Shown here: positions 8,373 through 17,237 of the stretch, piece by piece
How the letters are laid out: every line of letters starts with the position of its first letter
Numbering within the stretch: position 1 is the stretch's first letter
From: Gammaproteobacteria bacterium
Lineage (GTDB): Bacteria; Pseudomonadota; Gammaproteobacteria; Burkholderiales; Burkholderiaceae_C
Direction of reading: 5' to 3'
Assembly (NCBI GenBank): GCA_018815325.1
Contig: JAHIYE010000013.1
Location: forward strand, 1-64,000
Length of the DNA stretch: 64,000 nt
Position numbers and translations under genes: made by a program
The notes under the pieces: model-generated
Seen by the model: the letters and a program-made list of their open reading frames with translations, nothing else
Told to the model about the DNA's origin: nothing
Database searches by the model: none

Positions 8373-9134
8373 ATGAGTGCCATTGAACTCAACGCCCGGC
8401 CCTCGGCCGACTTTGAGGCAAAGCTTGAAGAGACGGCGCAGCTGCTCAAGCAGATCGCTGCCGACTACGGCTCGCCTGCGGGTGCCGCTTCTGCCCTCGT
8501 GAGCCAGGCCTCCAGCCTGGGCGCGGAAGACATGGTGATCACCCACCTGATCAACGCACTCCAGCTGGACATCGGTGTCTTCGTGCTGGAAACCGGCATG
8601 CTGCACCAGGAGACCCTTGAGCTGCTGGCCCAGCTGCAGGCCAGTTCACGCGCCCCGGTGGCGGTTTTCAAGCCGGTGAACGAGTCTGTCGTGACCTTCG
8701 TGGCCCGCGAAGGCAAGGACGCCATGTACCAAAGCATCGAGCTGCGCAAGGCCTGCTGCAACATCCGCAAGATGGAGCCACTGGAACGCGCACTGGCGGG
8801 CAAGAAGGCCTGGATCACCGGCCTGCGCCGCGAACAGTCTGGCGCCCGCGCCGAGGTGCCGCTGTCGGACAGCTCCGACTTCCGGCGCATCAAGTTCAAC
8901 CCGCTGGCCAACTGGCGCTGGGGCGATGTCTGGCACTACATCAGCCTGCACCAGGTGGCCTACAACCCGCTGCACGACCAGTTTTTCCCGAGCATCGGCT
9001 GTGCGCCCTGCACCCGAGCCATCAGCCTGGGCGAAGACTTTCGTTCTGGTCGCTGGTGGTGGGAAGACGAAACCGCCAAGGAATGCGGCCTCCACGTACA
9101 ACAACCCGTCAGCGCCCTCAAGGAAACCACATGA
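8373..9134 (+). CDS. cysH: Adenylyl-sulfate (APS) reductase, CysH family
   Basis: Reduces activated sulfate to sulfite with thioredoxin as donor. The 253-residue protein has the CC pair at 128-129 and CAPC at 210-213. These four cysteines bind a 4Fe-4S cluster in assimilatory APS reductases and are absent from E. coli-type PAPS reductases. I therefore infer APS as substrate, which fits the absence of an APS kinase (cysC) here. The catalytic Cys lies near the end (KECGLH). Its stop overlaps the cysD start (ATGA), indicating translational coupling. Confidence 0.93.
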   Translation: MSAIELNARPSADFEAKLEETAQLLKQIAADYGSPAGAASALVSQASSLGAEDMVITHLINALQLDIGVFVLETGMLHQETLELLAQLQASSRAPVAVFKPVNESVVTFVAREGKDAMYQSIELRKACCNIRKMEPLERALAGKKAWITGLRREQSGARAEVPLSDSSDFRRIKFNPLANWRWGDVWHYISLHQVAYNPLHDQFFPSIGCAPCTRAISLGEDFRSGRWWWEDETAKECGLHVQQPVSALKETT

Positions 9135-10063
9135 ACGCACGCACCGAACCCGAACTGCTCCACAGCTTGAGCAACCAGCACCTCGATGCGCTGGAGGAAG
9201 AAACCATCTTCATCCTGCGCGAAGTCGCGGCGGCCTTCGAGCGCCCCGCCCTGCTGTTCTCCGGCGGCAAGGACTCGCTGGTCATGCTGCGCTGCGCCGA
9301 AAAGGCTTTCGGCGCGGGCCGCATCCCCTATCCGCTGCTGATGATCGACACCGGGCACAACTTTCCCGAAGTCACCGATTTTCGTGATTTCCGTGCCAAG
9401 GAACTCGGCGCCAAGCTCATCGTGCGCAGCGTGGAAGACTCCATGCAACGTGGCACCGTGCGCCTGGCTCATCCGGGCGAGAGCCGCAATGTGCACCAGT
9501 CGGTCACGCTGCTGGAGGCGATTGAGGAGTTCCGCTTCGATGCGCTGATCGGCGGCGCACGCCGCGACGAGGAAAAGGCCCGCGCCAAGGAACGCATCTT
9601 CTCGCACCGCGACAGCTTCGGCCAGTGGCAGCCGAAGGCCCAGCGCCCGGAGCTCTGGTCGCTGTTCAACACCCGCCTGCACCCCGGTGAGCATTTCCGC
9701 GTGTTCCCGATCTCCAACTGGACCGAGCTGGACGTCTGGCAGTACATCGAGCGCGAGCACATCGCCCTGCCCTCGCTTTACTACAGCCACCCGCGCGAGG
9801 TGGTGGAGCGCAAGGGCCTGCTGGTGCCGGTGACCGAGCTCACGCCGCGCCTTGCCAGCGAGCAGGTCGTGGTGCGTGACGTGCGTTTTCGCACCGTGGG
9901 CGACATCACCTGCACCTGCCCGGTGGAAAGCCTGGCCAGCAGTGCGGCCGAAATCGTGATCGAAACGCTGGCGGCCGACGTGAGCGAGCGCGGTGCCACG
10001 CGCATGGATGACAAGACTTCTGATGCCTCGATGGAAAAACGAAAGAAAGACGGGTACTTTTGA
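9131..10063 (+). CDS. cysD: Sulfate adenylyltransferase subunit 2 CysD
   Basis: Catalytic subunit of ATP sulfurylase, which makes APS from sulfate and ATP in the cytoplasm. It is 310 residues, close to the usual 302. The PP-loop SGGKDS lies in LLFSGGKDSLVML, and family blocks such as MIDTGHNFPEV and RRDEEKARAKER are present. It starts inside the cysH stop codon and ends inside the cysN start (TGATG), so cysH, cysD and cysN are translated as a coupled series. Confidence 0.96.
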   Translation: MNARTEPELLHSLSNQHLDALEEETIFILREVAAAFERPALLFSGGKDSLVMLRCAEKAFGAGRIPYPLLMIDTGHNFPEVTDFRDFRAKELGAKLIVRSVEDSMQRGTVRLAHPGESRNVHQSVTLLEAIEEFRFDALIGGARRDEEKARAKERIFSHRDSFGQWQPKAQRPELWSLFNTRLHPGEHFRVFPISNWTELDVWQYIEREHIALPSLYYSHPREVVERKGLLVPVTELTPRLASEQVVVRDVRFRTVGDITCTCPVESLASSAAEIVIETLAADVSERGATRMDDKTSDASMEKRKKDGYF

Positions 10064-11382
10064 TGATTGCTACTGATTTGATAGCTGAACGCGCAAACCT
10101 GGAGAGGGCTGAAGGCAAAAACAATACCCAATCGGCACTGAAGTTCATTACCTGCGGCTCGGTCGATGACGGCAAGAGCACCCTGATCGGCCGCCTGCTG
10201 GTGGACAGCAAGACCGTGCTGCAGGACCATCTGGCGGGCGTGCAGCGCGGCGGCGAAACCGATCTGGCCCTGCTGACCGACGGCCTGTCGGCCGAGCGCG
10301 AACAGGGCATCACCATCGACGTGGCCTACCGCTACTTCTCCACCGAAGACCGCAAGTTCATCATTGGTGATGCGCCTGGCCACGAGCAGTACACCCGCAA
10401 CATGGTCACTGCAGCCTCAAGTGCCGATGCCGCCGTGGTGCTGGTCGATGCGACCAAGCTGCCCTGGCAGAACCCTGCCATGGAGCTGCTGCCACAGACC
10501 CGCCGCCATGCGCTGCTGGTGAACCTGCTGCGCGTGCCCTCCACGGTGTTTGCCGTGAACAAGCTCGACGCGGTGGACGACCCGGCCCTGGCGTTTGCCA
10601 ACATCAGCACGGCACTGCAGGCCTTTGCCAAGGCGGCCGGCATCACCATCACCGCCACCGTGCCAGTCTCAGCCCTCAAAGGCCACAACGTGGTCACGGC
10701 CCAGCCTGGCTGGTGCGATTACAACGGCCCCGGCCTGCTGCAGATTCTGGAGCAGCTGCCGGTGACGCCGGCAGATACCGGGGTCGCGTTGGCCTTCCCG
10801 GTGCAGTGGGTTGAAAAATTCTCGTCCTCGTCCGACACCAGCCAGGGCCGCCGCGTGTTCTGGGGGCGTGTCGCCACCGGTGCCGTGCAACCCGGTGACC
10901 AGATCACGGTGCTGCCCAGCGGCCAGACCGCGACGGTGGTGCAGGTGCAAAACCATGTGCGTCAGCCGGGTGCCGTGTCCGCCGGACACGATGCCGGCAT
11001 CGTGCTGGACCGCGAGGTCGACATCTCGCGGGGTGACTGGCTGCTTTCCAGCGCGCCACAAGCCTTCAGCCCCAGCCGGGAGCTCCAGGCCACGGTGGCC
11101 TGGCTCGATGACGAGCCGCTGGTGGCCGGTCGTGTGTATCTGGCGCTGCATGGGCACCGCTGGATCAAGGCCCGCGTCAAGCGCATCGTGCACCGCCTCA
11201 ACATCGACACCCTGGCTGAGGAAGAAGCCTCCACGCTGGAGGCCAATGCGATTGGCCATGTCGAGCTGTCCCTGCAGGAGGCCGTTGCCACGCAGCCTTA
11301 TGTACGGTCCCGCGTGCTGGGCTCGATGGTATTGGTCGACACAGCCACCCACAAAACGGCCGGAGCGGTGATGCTGAATTGA
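10063..11382 (+). CDS. cysN: Sulfate adenylyltransferase GTPase subunit CysN
   Basis: GTPase partner of CysD that drives APS formation by GTP hydrolysis. Of 439 residues, the EF-Tu-like G domain shows the P-loop GSVDDGKST, DAPGHEQYTRNM and NKLD, followed by two beta-barrel domains. There is no fused APS kinase domain. The first 18 or so residues (MIATDLIAERANLERAEG) are encoded by repeat copy C, in place of the different N-terminal extension of E. coli CysN; the G domain is unaffected. TTG at 10060 is also in frame, but ATG at 10063 overlapping the cysD stop is the better start. Confidence 0.95.
   Translation: MIATDLIAERANLERAEGKNNTQSALKFITCGSVDDGKSTLIGRLLVDSKTVLQDHLAGVQRGGETDLALLTDGLSAEREQGITIDVAYRYFSTEDRKFIIGDAPGHEQYTRNMVTAASSADAAVVLVDATKLPWQNPAMELLPQTRRHALLVNLLRVPSTVFAVNKLDAVDDPALAFANISTALQAFAKAAGITITATVPVSALKGHNVVTAQPGWCDYNGPGLLQILEQLPVTPADTGVALAFPVQWVEKFSSSSDTSQGRRVFWGRVATGAVQPGDQITVLPSGQTATVVQVQNHVRQPGAVSAGHDAGIVLDREVDISRGDWLLSSAPQAFSPSRELQATVAWLDDEPLVAGRVYLALHGHRWIKARVKRIVHRLNIDTLAEEEASTLEANAIGHVELSLQEAVATQPYVRSRVLGSMVLVDTATHKTAGAVMLN
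10067..10117 (+). repeat. Dispersed 51-nt repeat, copy C (start of cysN)
   Basis: The head is TTGCTACTGATTTGATAGCT, beginning four bases after the A of the cysN ATG, and the tail ends AGAGGGCTGAAGGC plus an A-run. It is read in the same frame as copies A, B and F and encodes residues 2 to about 18 of CysN. Confidence 0.87.
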
Positions 11383-11539
11383 TCTGGCTCAAACAACCCT
11401 TTGATGGGGAAGGCCTCGTTGAGACAGGCCTTGTCAAAACCCAATAAAATCAAGGGTCTAGGCAAAACCGTCGAAAAACGTCGTGATGGGCGCTTTGCCA
11501 GCAGAAAAATCATCTCCATTCTTTGTCCAGAACTACAAA

Positions 11540-11869
11540 ATGACCCACACTGTCACCGAAGCCTGCATCCGCTGCAAATACACCGACTGCGTCGATGTCT
11601 GCCCCGTGGACTGCTTCCGCGAAGGCCCGAACTTCCTGACGATCGACCCCGATGAGTGCATCGACTGCGCCGTGTGCATTCCCGAGTGCCCGGTCAACGC
11701 CATCTACGCCGAGGAAGATGTGCCAGCCGACCAGCAGCACATGACCAAGCTCAACGCCGATTTGGCCAAGCTGCCTGGCTGGAAAAGCATCACCAAGCGC
11801 AAGGAACCGCTGCCGGATGCCGACGACTGGAAAGACAAGACCGGCAAGCTCTCCGAATTGCTCCGCTAA
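11540..11869 (+). CDS. fdxA: Seven-iron ferredoxin FdxA
   Basis: Small cytosolic electron carrier of 109 residues with one 3Fe-4S and one 4Fe-4S cluster. The first cysteines are in [17 protein letters not shown] and the second set in [13 protein letters not shown], the pattern of Azotobacter FdI-like proteins. The frame is open 19 codons further upstream, but [12 protein letters not shown] is the family start. It lies 157 nt after cysN and about 60 nt before a ferredoxin-NADP reductase gene. This makes it a plausible donor to CysI. Confidence 0.95.
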   Translation: MTHTVTEACIRCKYTDCVDVCPVDCFREGPNFLTIDPDECIDCAVCIPECPVNAIYAEEDVPADQQHMTKLNADLAKLPGWKSITKRKEPLPDADDWKDKTGKLSELLR

Positions 11870-11932
11870 GCCCGCGACTCAGTCCCCGGCTGCCGCCGGT
11901 GCCGAGCCGCCCTGAACTGCCTGAACAGAATT

Positions 11933-13036
11933 ATGGAACCCAAACTCAGCCAAGAAGTGATCAATACCGCACACGCCATTGACGGCCCCATCGAAACCGA
12001 CGCCGTCATTGTGGGTGCTGGCCCCGTGGGCCTGTTCCAGGTGTTCGAGCTCGGCCTGCTGGAGATCAAGGCCCATGTCATTGACTCCCTCGCTTACCCG
12101 GGCGGCCAGCCTATCGAGCTGTATCCCGACAAGCCGATCTTCGACATTCCTGCCGTGCCCGTGTGCACCGGCAAGGAGCTGACTGACAACCTGCTCAAGC
12201 AGATCGAGCCCTTTGGCGCGACCTTCCACTTCGGCCAGGAGGTCAGCGTTGTGCAAAAGCAGGAGGATGGCCGCTTCTTTGTGGAAACCTCCAAGGGCAC
12301 GAAGTTTCTCACCAAGACCATCTTCATCGCCGCCGGCGTAGGAGCCTTCCAGCCACGCACGCTCAAGGTCGATGGCCTTGACAAGTTTGACGGCTCACAG
12401 CTGTTCTACCGGGTCAAGAATCCGGCTGAGTTTGCGGGCAAGAACCTCGTCATCGTGGGTGGTGGCGACTCTGCACTCGACTGGGCGCTGAACTTCGTCA
12501 ACGAAGGTCCCAACAAGGCCGAGAGCGTGATCCTGCTGCACCGCCGCGACGGCTTCAAGGCTGCGCCTGCGAGCGTGGCCAAGATGAAGGAGCTGTGCGA
12601 CGCCTACGAGATGCAGTTCATCATCGGTCAGGTAACTGGCTATGACGAGCGGGACGGCAAGCTCACTGGCGTGAAGGTCACCGGTGCTGACGGCGTAACC
12701 CGCGTGGTGCCGCTGGACGTACTGCTGGTGTTCTTCGGCCTGAGCCCGAAACTCGGCCCGATTGCCGAGTGGAACCTGGACATCGAGCGCAAGCAGCTCA
12801 AGGTCGACACCGAGAAGTTCTCCACCAACATCCCGGGCATCTTTGCCGTGGGTGACATCAACACCTACCCCGGCAAGAAAAAGCTGATTCTCTCGGGCTT
12901 TCACGAGTGCGCGCTGGCCGCCTTTGGTGCTGCGCCCATCATCTTCCCCGAAAAAGGCAAGATCCACCTCCAATACACCACCACCAGTACCAAGCTGCAC
13001 AAGGTGTTGGGGGTAGAAACGCCGGTATTCGACTGA
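11933..13036 (+). CDS. Ferredoxin-NADP(+) reductase, thioredoxin-reductase-like type
   Basis: FAD enzyme of 367 residues that passes electrons between NADPH and ferredoxin. It has an FAD motif ([11 protein letters not shown]), an NADPH motif ([11 protein letters not shown]) and the C-terminal [14 protein letters not shown]. It lacks the CxxC pair of true thioredoxin reductases and carries the extra C-terminal tail seen in Bacillus YumC-like and Chlorobium enzymes. Position just after fdxA suggests the pair feeds a ferredoxin-dependent enzyme; CysI is nearest. An intrinsic terminator follows. Confidence 0.9.
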   Translation: MEPKLSQEVINTAHAIDGPIETDAVIVGAGPVGLFQVFELGLLEIKAHVIDSLAYPGGQPIELYPDKPIFDIPAVPVCTGKELTDNLLKQIEPFGATFHFGQEVSVVQKQEDGRFFVETSKGTKFLTKTIFIAAGVGAFQPRTLKVDGLDKFDGSQLFYRVKNPAEFAGKNLVIVGGGDSALDWALNFVNEGPNKAESVILLHRRDGFKAAPASVAKMKELCDAYEMQFIIGQVTGYDERDGKLTGVKVTGADGVTRVVPLDVLLVFFGLSPKLGPIAEWNLDIERKQLKVDTEKFSTNIPGIFAVGDINTYPGKKKLILSGFHECALAAFGAAPIIFPEKGKIHLQYTTTSTKLHKVLGVETPVFD

Positions 13037-13063
13037 ATCCGGTCAGGACCTTCTGATCCCAGC

Positions 13064-13091
13064 AAAGCCCGCCATCGCGCGGGCTTTTTCT
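13064..13091 (+). terminator. Intrinsic terminator after the ferredoxin reductase gene
   Basis: A perfect nine-base stem, AAAGCCCGC with its reverse complement, encloses a six-base loop and is followed by a T-rich run (TTTTTCTTT). It lies about 28 nt after the stop codon and ends the sulfur/ferredoxin block before the convergent thiD gene. Confidence 0.88.
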
Positions 13092-13104
13092 TTCCCCGAA
13101 CTGC

Positions 13105-13965
13105 TTAAATGGGGAGAGGCACTTGCCGCGTGGGCACAGGCGCAAACGCATGGTTCAGGGGACCATGCCCCTGCCCGGTCTTCACCCGGGCACCGTTCAC
13201 GATGGCCTGCAGGATGTAGGCCCGCGCTTGGGCTATGGCCTGCGGCAGCGGCAGCCCCAGCGCCAGGTTGGCGGCAATGGCCGAAGACAGCGTGCAGCCC
13301 GTGCCGTGTACGTTGCGGCTGGCGATGCGGGCCGACTCGAAGCGCTGCAAGGGCTGTCCCGGCTGGGCCAGCACATCGACCACCGCCTCACCCGCCAGAT
13401 GCCCGCCTTTGAGCAGCACCGCTTGCGCCCCCATGGCCAGCAGGTCGCGGGCGGCCTGGTCGAGCTCCTCCACGCCACGAACCTCCCGCCCCAGCAGCAA
13501 AGCGGCCTCGTCCAGGTTCGGGGTAATCACCGAAGCCAGGGGAAACAGCTTGCGCACCAGCACCTGCACAGTTTCCTGCGCGATCAGCCGGTCACCGCTG
13601 GTAGCCACCATCACGGGGTCCAGCACCACGCGCTCCAGTTTGTAGTGCGCGATGGCCCAGGCCACCACCTCCACCACCTCGGGCGAATGCAGCATGCCGA
13701 TCTTCACGGCATCCACGCCAATGTCTTCGACCACAGCCTCAATCTGGGCTTTCAGAATGTCCGGCGGTACCCCGTGAATGGCTCGCACGCCTACCGTGTT
13801 TTGCGCTGTGATCGCAGTGATGGCCGTCATGCCGTAGCAGCCCAGGGCGCTGAACGTCTTGAGATCAGCCTGGATGCCAGCGCCGCCCCCACTGTCAGAG
13901 CCAGCAATGGACAAAACCCGCACATAACGGGCGGTGGGTGCGAGAAGAGCGTCTTGAGTCGTCAT
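13105..13965 (-). CDS. thiD: Hydroxymethylpyrimidine/phosphomethylpyrimidine kinase ThiD
   Basis: Phosphorylates HMP and HMP-phosphate to the pyrophosphate used in thiamine synthesis. It has 286 residues in the ribokinase-like fold. Motifs are GSDSGGGAGIQADLKTF near residue 22, the mid-region VVLDPVMVATSGD, and the anion hole GTGCTLSSAIAANLA. It is divergent from the riboswitch-led thi operon; the riboswitch lies on the other strand and does not control it directly. It may have its own promoter in the 70 nt gap. Confidence 0.96.
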   Translation of the reverse strand: MTTQDALLAPTARYVRVLSIAGSDSGGGAGIQADLKTFSALGCYGMTAITAITAQNTVGVRAIHGVPPDILKAQIEAVVEDIGVDAVKIGMLHSPEVVEVVAWAIAHYKLERVVLDPVMVATSGDRLIAQETVQVLVRKLFPLASVITPNLDEAALLLGREVRGVEELDQAARDLLAMGAQAVLLKGGHLAGEAVVDVLAQPGQPLQRFESARIASRNVHGTGCTLSSAIAANLALGLPLPQAIAQARAYILQAIVNGARVKTGQGHGPLNHAFAPVPTRQVPLPI

Positions 13966-14030
13966 GCGGGAAATTATCGGGCAATTACAGAACAGGCCGC
14001 CCGATGTGCGGTAAGCTTCGTCCTGGATGA

Positions 14031-14107
14031 AACAGGGGTGTCGCGCCCTGGCGGTGCGGCTGAGAAAGACCCTGGAACCCGATCCAGATCATGCTGGCGT
14101 GGGGAGT
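14031..14107 (+). ncRNA. TPP riboswitch (THI element) ahead of thiO
   Basis: Conserved THI-box blocks are in order: ACAGGGGTG (P1/P2 start), GCTGAGA followed by CCCTGGAACCCGATCC, then a pyrophosphate-sensing arm ending CTGGCGTGGGGAG. It lies 55 nt before the thiO start on the same strand. On binding thiamine pyrophosphate it should reduce expression of thiO-thiS-thiG-thiE. No strong T-run terminator is visible between it and thiO, so control of translation initiation is more likely. Confidence 0.95.
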
Positions 14108-14161
14108 TTTCAGACACAGGCACCGCCTCGTTTTGTCCATTGATGTATTGCAGATGGACGC

Positions 14162-15262
14162 ATGACACACCCGACCTCTTCAACTTCCTCGGTGATTCTG
14201 GGCGCCGGCCTCATGGGGCGGCTGCTCGCCTGCGAACTTGCGCGCCTGGGCCATCAGGTCACCGTGTATGAGGCCGCAGGCGCAGATGCCCAAGGCGCCG
14301 CTGCGCGCGTGGCGGCGGCCATGCTGGCCCCGCTGGCCGAATCCGCCGTGACCGAACCCAGCGTGGTGCAGATGGGCCGCCATGCCCTCAAACGCTGGCC
14401 CAGCCTGATCAGCCAGCTGGATGCGCCGGTATTCTTCCAGCAGCAGGGCACACTGATCCTGTGGCACCGCCAGGACGCCGCCGAAGCGCTGCGCTTTGGC
14501 CGCCAGATGAGCACCACCTGCCAGCAAATACCTGAGTTACCGCCGGCCCAGACGCTGGATGCTGCACAGGTCACCGAACTCGAACCGTCACTCGGCTCCC
14601 GCTTCGCCAAGGGCCTGTACCTGCCTGGCGAAGGGCAGCTCGACAACCGCCAGTTGCTCGCTGCGCTGTTGCAGCAACTGCAAACCTGTGGCGTCGCCCT
14701 GTATTGGAACAGCCCGCGCGCGCCCGAAGACTTCTCGCCGGGTCAGCCCGGTCAGCCAGACTGGGTTTTCGACTGCCGTGGCCTCGGCGCCAAGACGCAA
14801 TGGACGGCCTTGCGTGGCGTGCGTGGCGAGGTTGTGCGCCTGCATGCGCCGGAGGTAAGCCTGAGCCGCCCAACCCGGCTGCTGCACCCGCGCTACCCGA
14901 TCTACATTGCGCCCAAACAAGACCATGTGTTTGTGATCGGCGCGACCGAAATCGAATCCGAAGACCTGTCACCTGCCAGCGTGCGCTCCACCCTGGAGCT
15001 GCTCAGTGCGGCCTATGCTGTGCACACGGGTTTTGCCGAGGCACGCATCCTGGAGATTGCAACCCAGTGCCGCCCCACCCTGCCCGATAACCTGCCCGCT
15101 ATCCGCCGCCTGGGGCCGCGTACCCTGCAGATCAACGGCCTGTACCGGCATGGCTTCCTGATCGCCCCCGCCATGCTGGATGCGACGCTGGAACTGCTGG
15201 CCACGGGCAGCTCTGCCCTGGCCACGCAGTGGGGCCTGACACTTGAACATACTGACAACTGA
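14162..15262 (+). CDS. thiO: Glycine oxidase ThiO, FAD-dependent
   Basis: Oxidises glycine to the dehydroglycine used to build the thiazole ring. The 366-residue DAO-type flavoprotein has an N-terminal FAD motif (VILGAGLMGRLLACEL) and the C-terminal RHGFLIAPAM region near the flavin in glycine oxidases. It is the first gene after the TPP riboswitch, and thiS starts 4 nt after its stop. In aerobic bacteria ThiO replaces the radical enzyme ThiH, fitting an aerobic lifestyle. Confidence 0.93.
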   Translation: MTHPTSSTSSVILGAGLMGRLLACELARLGHQVTVYEAAGADAQGAAARVAAAMLAPLAESAVTEPSVVQMGRHALKRWPSLISQLDAPVFFQQQGTLILWHRQDAAEALRFGRQMSTTCQQIPELPPAQTLDAAQVTELEPSLGSRFAKGLYLPGEGQLDNRQLLAALLQQLQTCGVALYWNSPRAPEDFSPGQPGQPDWVFDCRGLGAKTQWTALRGVRGEVVRLHAPEVSLSRPTRLLHPRYPIYIAPKQDHVFVIGATEIESEDLSPASVRSTLELLSAAYAVHTGFAEARILEIATQCRPTLPDNLPAIRRLGPRTLQINGLYRHGFLIAPAMLDATLELLATGSSALATQWGLTLEHTDN

Positions 15263-15266
15263 ACGC

Positions 15267-15464
15267 ATGAAAGTCTCCATCAACAAGATCAGCCACGAGT
15301 TGCCAGCCGGTGCCACGCTGGCTGACGCCATTGCCCGGGTGGAGGCCAGGCCGCCATTTGCAGCCGCTGTGAACATGAAATTCGTGCCCAACACGCAGTA
15401 CAAGCAGACACCGCTCGCAGCGGATGACCGCATCGACATCATCTCTCCCGTCACCGGCGGCTAA
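15267..15464 (+). CDS. thiS: Sulfur carrier protein ThiS
   Basis: Ubiquitin-like protein of 65 residues that carries sulfur as a C-terminal thiocarboxylate to ThiG. The chain ends in the required Gly-Gly (VTGG). The frame is open eight codons upstream, but the ATG at 15267 directly follows the thiO stop. thiG starts 14 nt downstream. A ThiF-type activating enzyme is not in this window and must be encoded elsewhere. Confidence 0.93.
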   Translation: MKVSINKISHELPAGATLADAIARVEARPPFAAAVNMKFVPNTQYKQTPLAADDRIDIISPVTGG

Positions 15465-15478
15465 GACCGGCTCCCACC

Positions 15479-16282
15479 ATGCAAACCTCACCCGACACCC
15501 CCGCCCTGGTCCTGTACGGCCAGACCTTTCAAAGCCGTCTGCTGCTGGGCACCTCGCGCTACCCTTCACCCAGCGTGCTGGAAACTGCTGTGCGCGAGGC
15601 CAAACCCGCGATGCTGACCGCCTCGCTGCGCCGGCAAACCGGCGCGCCGGGCGAGACCGGCAACAGCTTCTGGGACATGCTGCGCAAGCTCAACGTGCCC
15701 GTCCTGCCCAATACGGCTGGCTGCCACAGCGTGCAGGAAGTCATCACCACGGCCCAAATGGCACGCGAAGTATTTGCCACGCCATGGATCAAGCTCGAAC
15801 TCATTGGGGATGACTACACCTTGCAACCCGACACGCTGAACCTGGTGGAGGCCGCGAGCTATCTCATCAAGGACGGCTTTCAGGTACTGCCTTATTGCAC
15901 CGAGGACCTAGTGCTGTGCCAGCGCCTGGTCGATGTCGGTTGCCAGGCCGTGATGCCGTGGGCTGCCCCCATCGGCACGGGCAAGGGCCCCATCAACCCC
16001 TATGCGATGCGCACACTGCGCGAACGGCTGAGTGTGCCGATGATCGTGGATGCCGGCCTGGGACTGCCCTCGCATGCCTGCCAGGTCATGGAGTGGGGCT
16101 ACGACGGTGTGCTGCTCAACACCGCAGTCGCCTTGGCACAAGACCCGGTGCGCATGGCCGGGGCCTTTGCCCATGCCGTACAGGCTGGACGCGACGCCTT
16201 CATATCGGGCGCCATGGCCGAGCAGGACGCCGCACAGCCCAGCACCCCCGTTCTCGGCACCCCTTTTTGGCACCAGGCATGA
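15479..16282 (+). CDS. thiG: Thiazole synthase ThiG
   Basis: Forms the thiazole phosphate from deoxyxylulose phosphate, dehydroglycine and ThiS thiocarboxylate. The 267-residue TIM barrel shows the family N-terminus (SRLLLGTSRYPSPSVLETAV), LPNTAGC, and the phosphate-binding half with PIGTGKGPINPYAM and DAGLGLPSHACQVMEWG. Its stop codon overlaps the thiE start (ATGA). Confidence 0.96.
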   Translation: MQTSPDTPALVLYGQTFQSRLLLGTSRYPSPSVLETAVREAKPAMLTASLRRQTGAPGETGNSFWDMLRKLNVPVLPNTAGCHSVQEVITTAQMAREVFATPWIKLELIGDDYTLQPDTLNLVEAASYLIKDGFQVLPYCTEDLVLCQRLVDVGCQAVMPWAAPIGTGKGPINPYAMRTLRERLSVPMIVDAGLGLPSHACQVMEWGYDGVLLNTAVALAQDPVRMAGAFAHAVQAGRDAFISGAMAEQDAAQPSTPVLGTPFWHQA

Positions 16283-17190
16283 ACATGAACACCCTCAACG
16301 CGCAGGCGCAAGCCATTTATTCGCACCACCAAGCCTCGCTGGCGTTGCCGGGAGGGTCCGTCGACGAAGCCAGCTTCAACAGCAAGGAGCCGGTGTACCT
16401 TGCCGCCAAGCAGGCCTGTCTTTTGCTGGGCTTCATCGATGCCGACGCAGAATGCGTCGCCAACGCCTGGCAAGCCATGAGCGAGCGCACCGGCAAATTC
16501 GACCCTGCCGTCTGGCCTGATCACCCAGCCGACTTTGGCATGGCAGGCTGGCCGCGCACCCATGCCTTTGCCAGTTGCCCCAAGCAGCTCGGCCTGTATG
16601 CGGTGCTACCCGATGCAGCCTGGGTTGGCCGCATGGCGCGTGCCGGCGTGCCCACGGTGCAGCTTCGCTTCAAGTCCGACGATAGCCGGGCCATTGAGCG
16701 CGAGGTGCGTGCCGCGGTCGAAGCCGTCAATGGCACCGAATCCCTGCTGTTCATCAACGACCACTGGCAGGCAGCCGTTACAGCCGGGGCCTACGGTGTT
16801 CACCTGGGTCAGGAGGACATGGAGGTGGCTGACCTCGCGGCCATCCGTGCCGCCGGCCTGCGGCTTGGCTTGTCCAGCCACGGCTATGCCGAGATGCTGC
16901 GCGCCGATCGATTCAGTCCCAGCTACATTGCCATGGGCGCCGTCTACCCCACTACGCTCAAACGCATGGCCACAGCGCCACAGGGAACAGGCCGCCTGCA
17001 TGCCTATGCGCGGCTGATGCGCGACTACCCGCTCGTCGCCATAGGCGGCATTGATGAGGCCCGTATGCCGGAGGTATTGACCAGCGGCGTGGGGTCGGTT
17101 GCCGTCGTCCGCGCGCTGGTCTCGTCTGCAGCCCCCGAAGAAGTGGCGATACGGTTACAGACAATGATCGCCGCCGCGCCTGGACACTGA
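16279..17190 (+). CDS. thiE: Thiamine-phosphate synthase ThiE with unexplained N-terminal domain
   Basis: Joins HMP-pyrophosphate to thiazole phosphate. At 303 residues it is about 90-100 longer than E. coli ThiE. The C-terminal two thirds is a normal ThiE barrel: LGLYAVLPD, the catalytic block INDHWQ...GVHLGQED, and GAVYPTTLKRMATAPQG. Residues 1 to about 105 have no motif I recognise. They do not match ThiD, so this is not the usual ThiDE fusion. The start overlaps the thiG stop, which supports translation of the extra domain. It ends the riboswitch operon. Confidence 0.9.
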   Translation: MNMNTLNAQAQAIYSHHQASLALPGGSVDEASFNSKEPVYLAAKQACLLLGFIDADAECVANAWQAMSERTGKFDPAVWPDHPADFGMAGWPRTHAFASCPKQLGLYAVLPDAAWVGRMARAGVPTVQLRFKSDDSRAIEREVRAAVEAVNGTESLLFINDHWQAAVTAGAYGVHLGQEDMEVADLAAIRAAGLRLGLSSHGYAEMLRADRFSPSYIAMGAVYPTTLKRMATAPQGTGRLHAYARLMRDYPLVAIGGIDEARMPEVLTSGVGSVAVVRALVSSAAPEEVAIRLQTMIAAAPGH

Positions 17191-17237
17191 AAATGTGTTC
17201 ACCCCCCCTCAATATGGCGCCATGAGCGTTAGCCCCA

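Noticed and set aside
8373-9134. Calling cysH a PAPS reductase
   Set aside because: The CC and CxxC cysteines that hold a 4Fe-4S cluster indicate the APS-using form, and no cysC gene accompanies it.
15895-16278. A longer thiE start reaching back into thiG
   Set aside because: This stretch is an out-of-frame reading of thiG. The ATG overlapping the thiG stop is the natural start.
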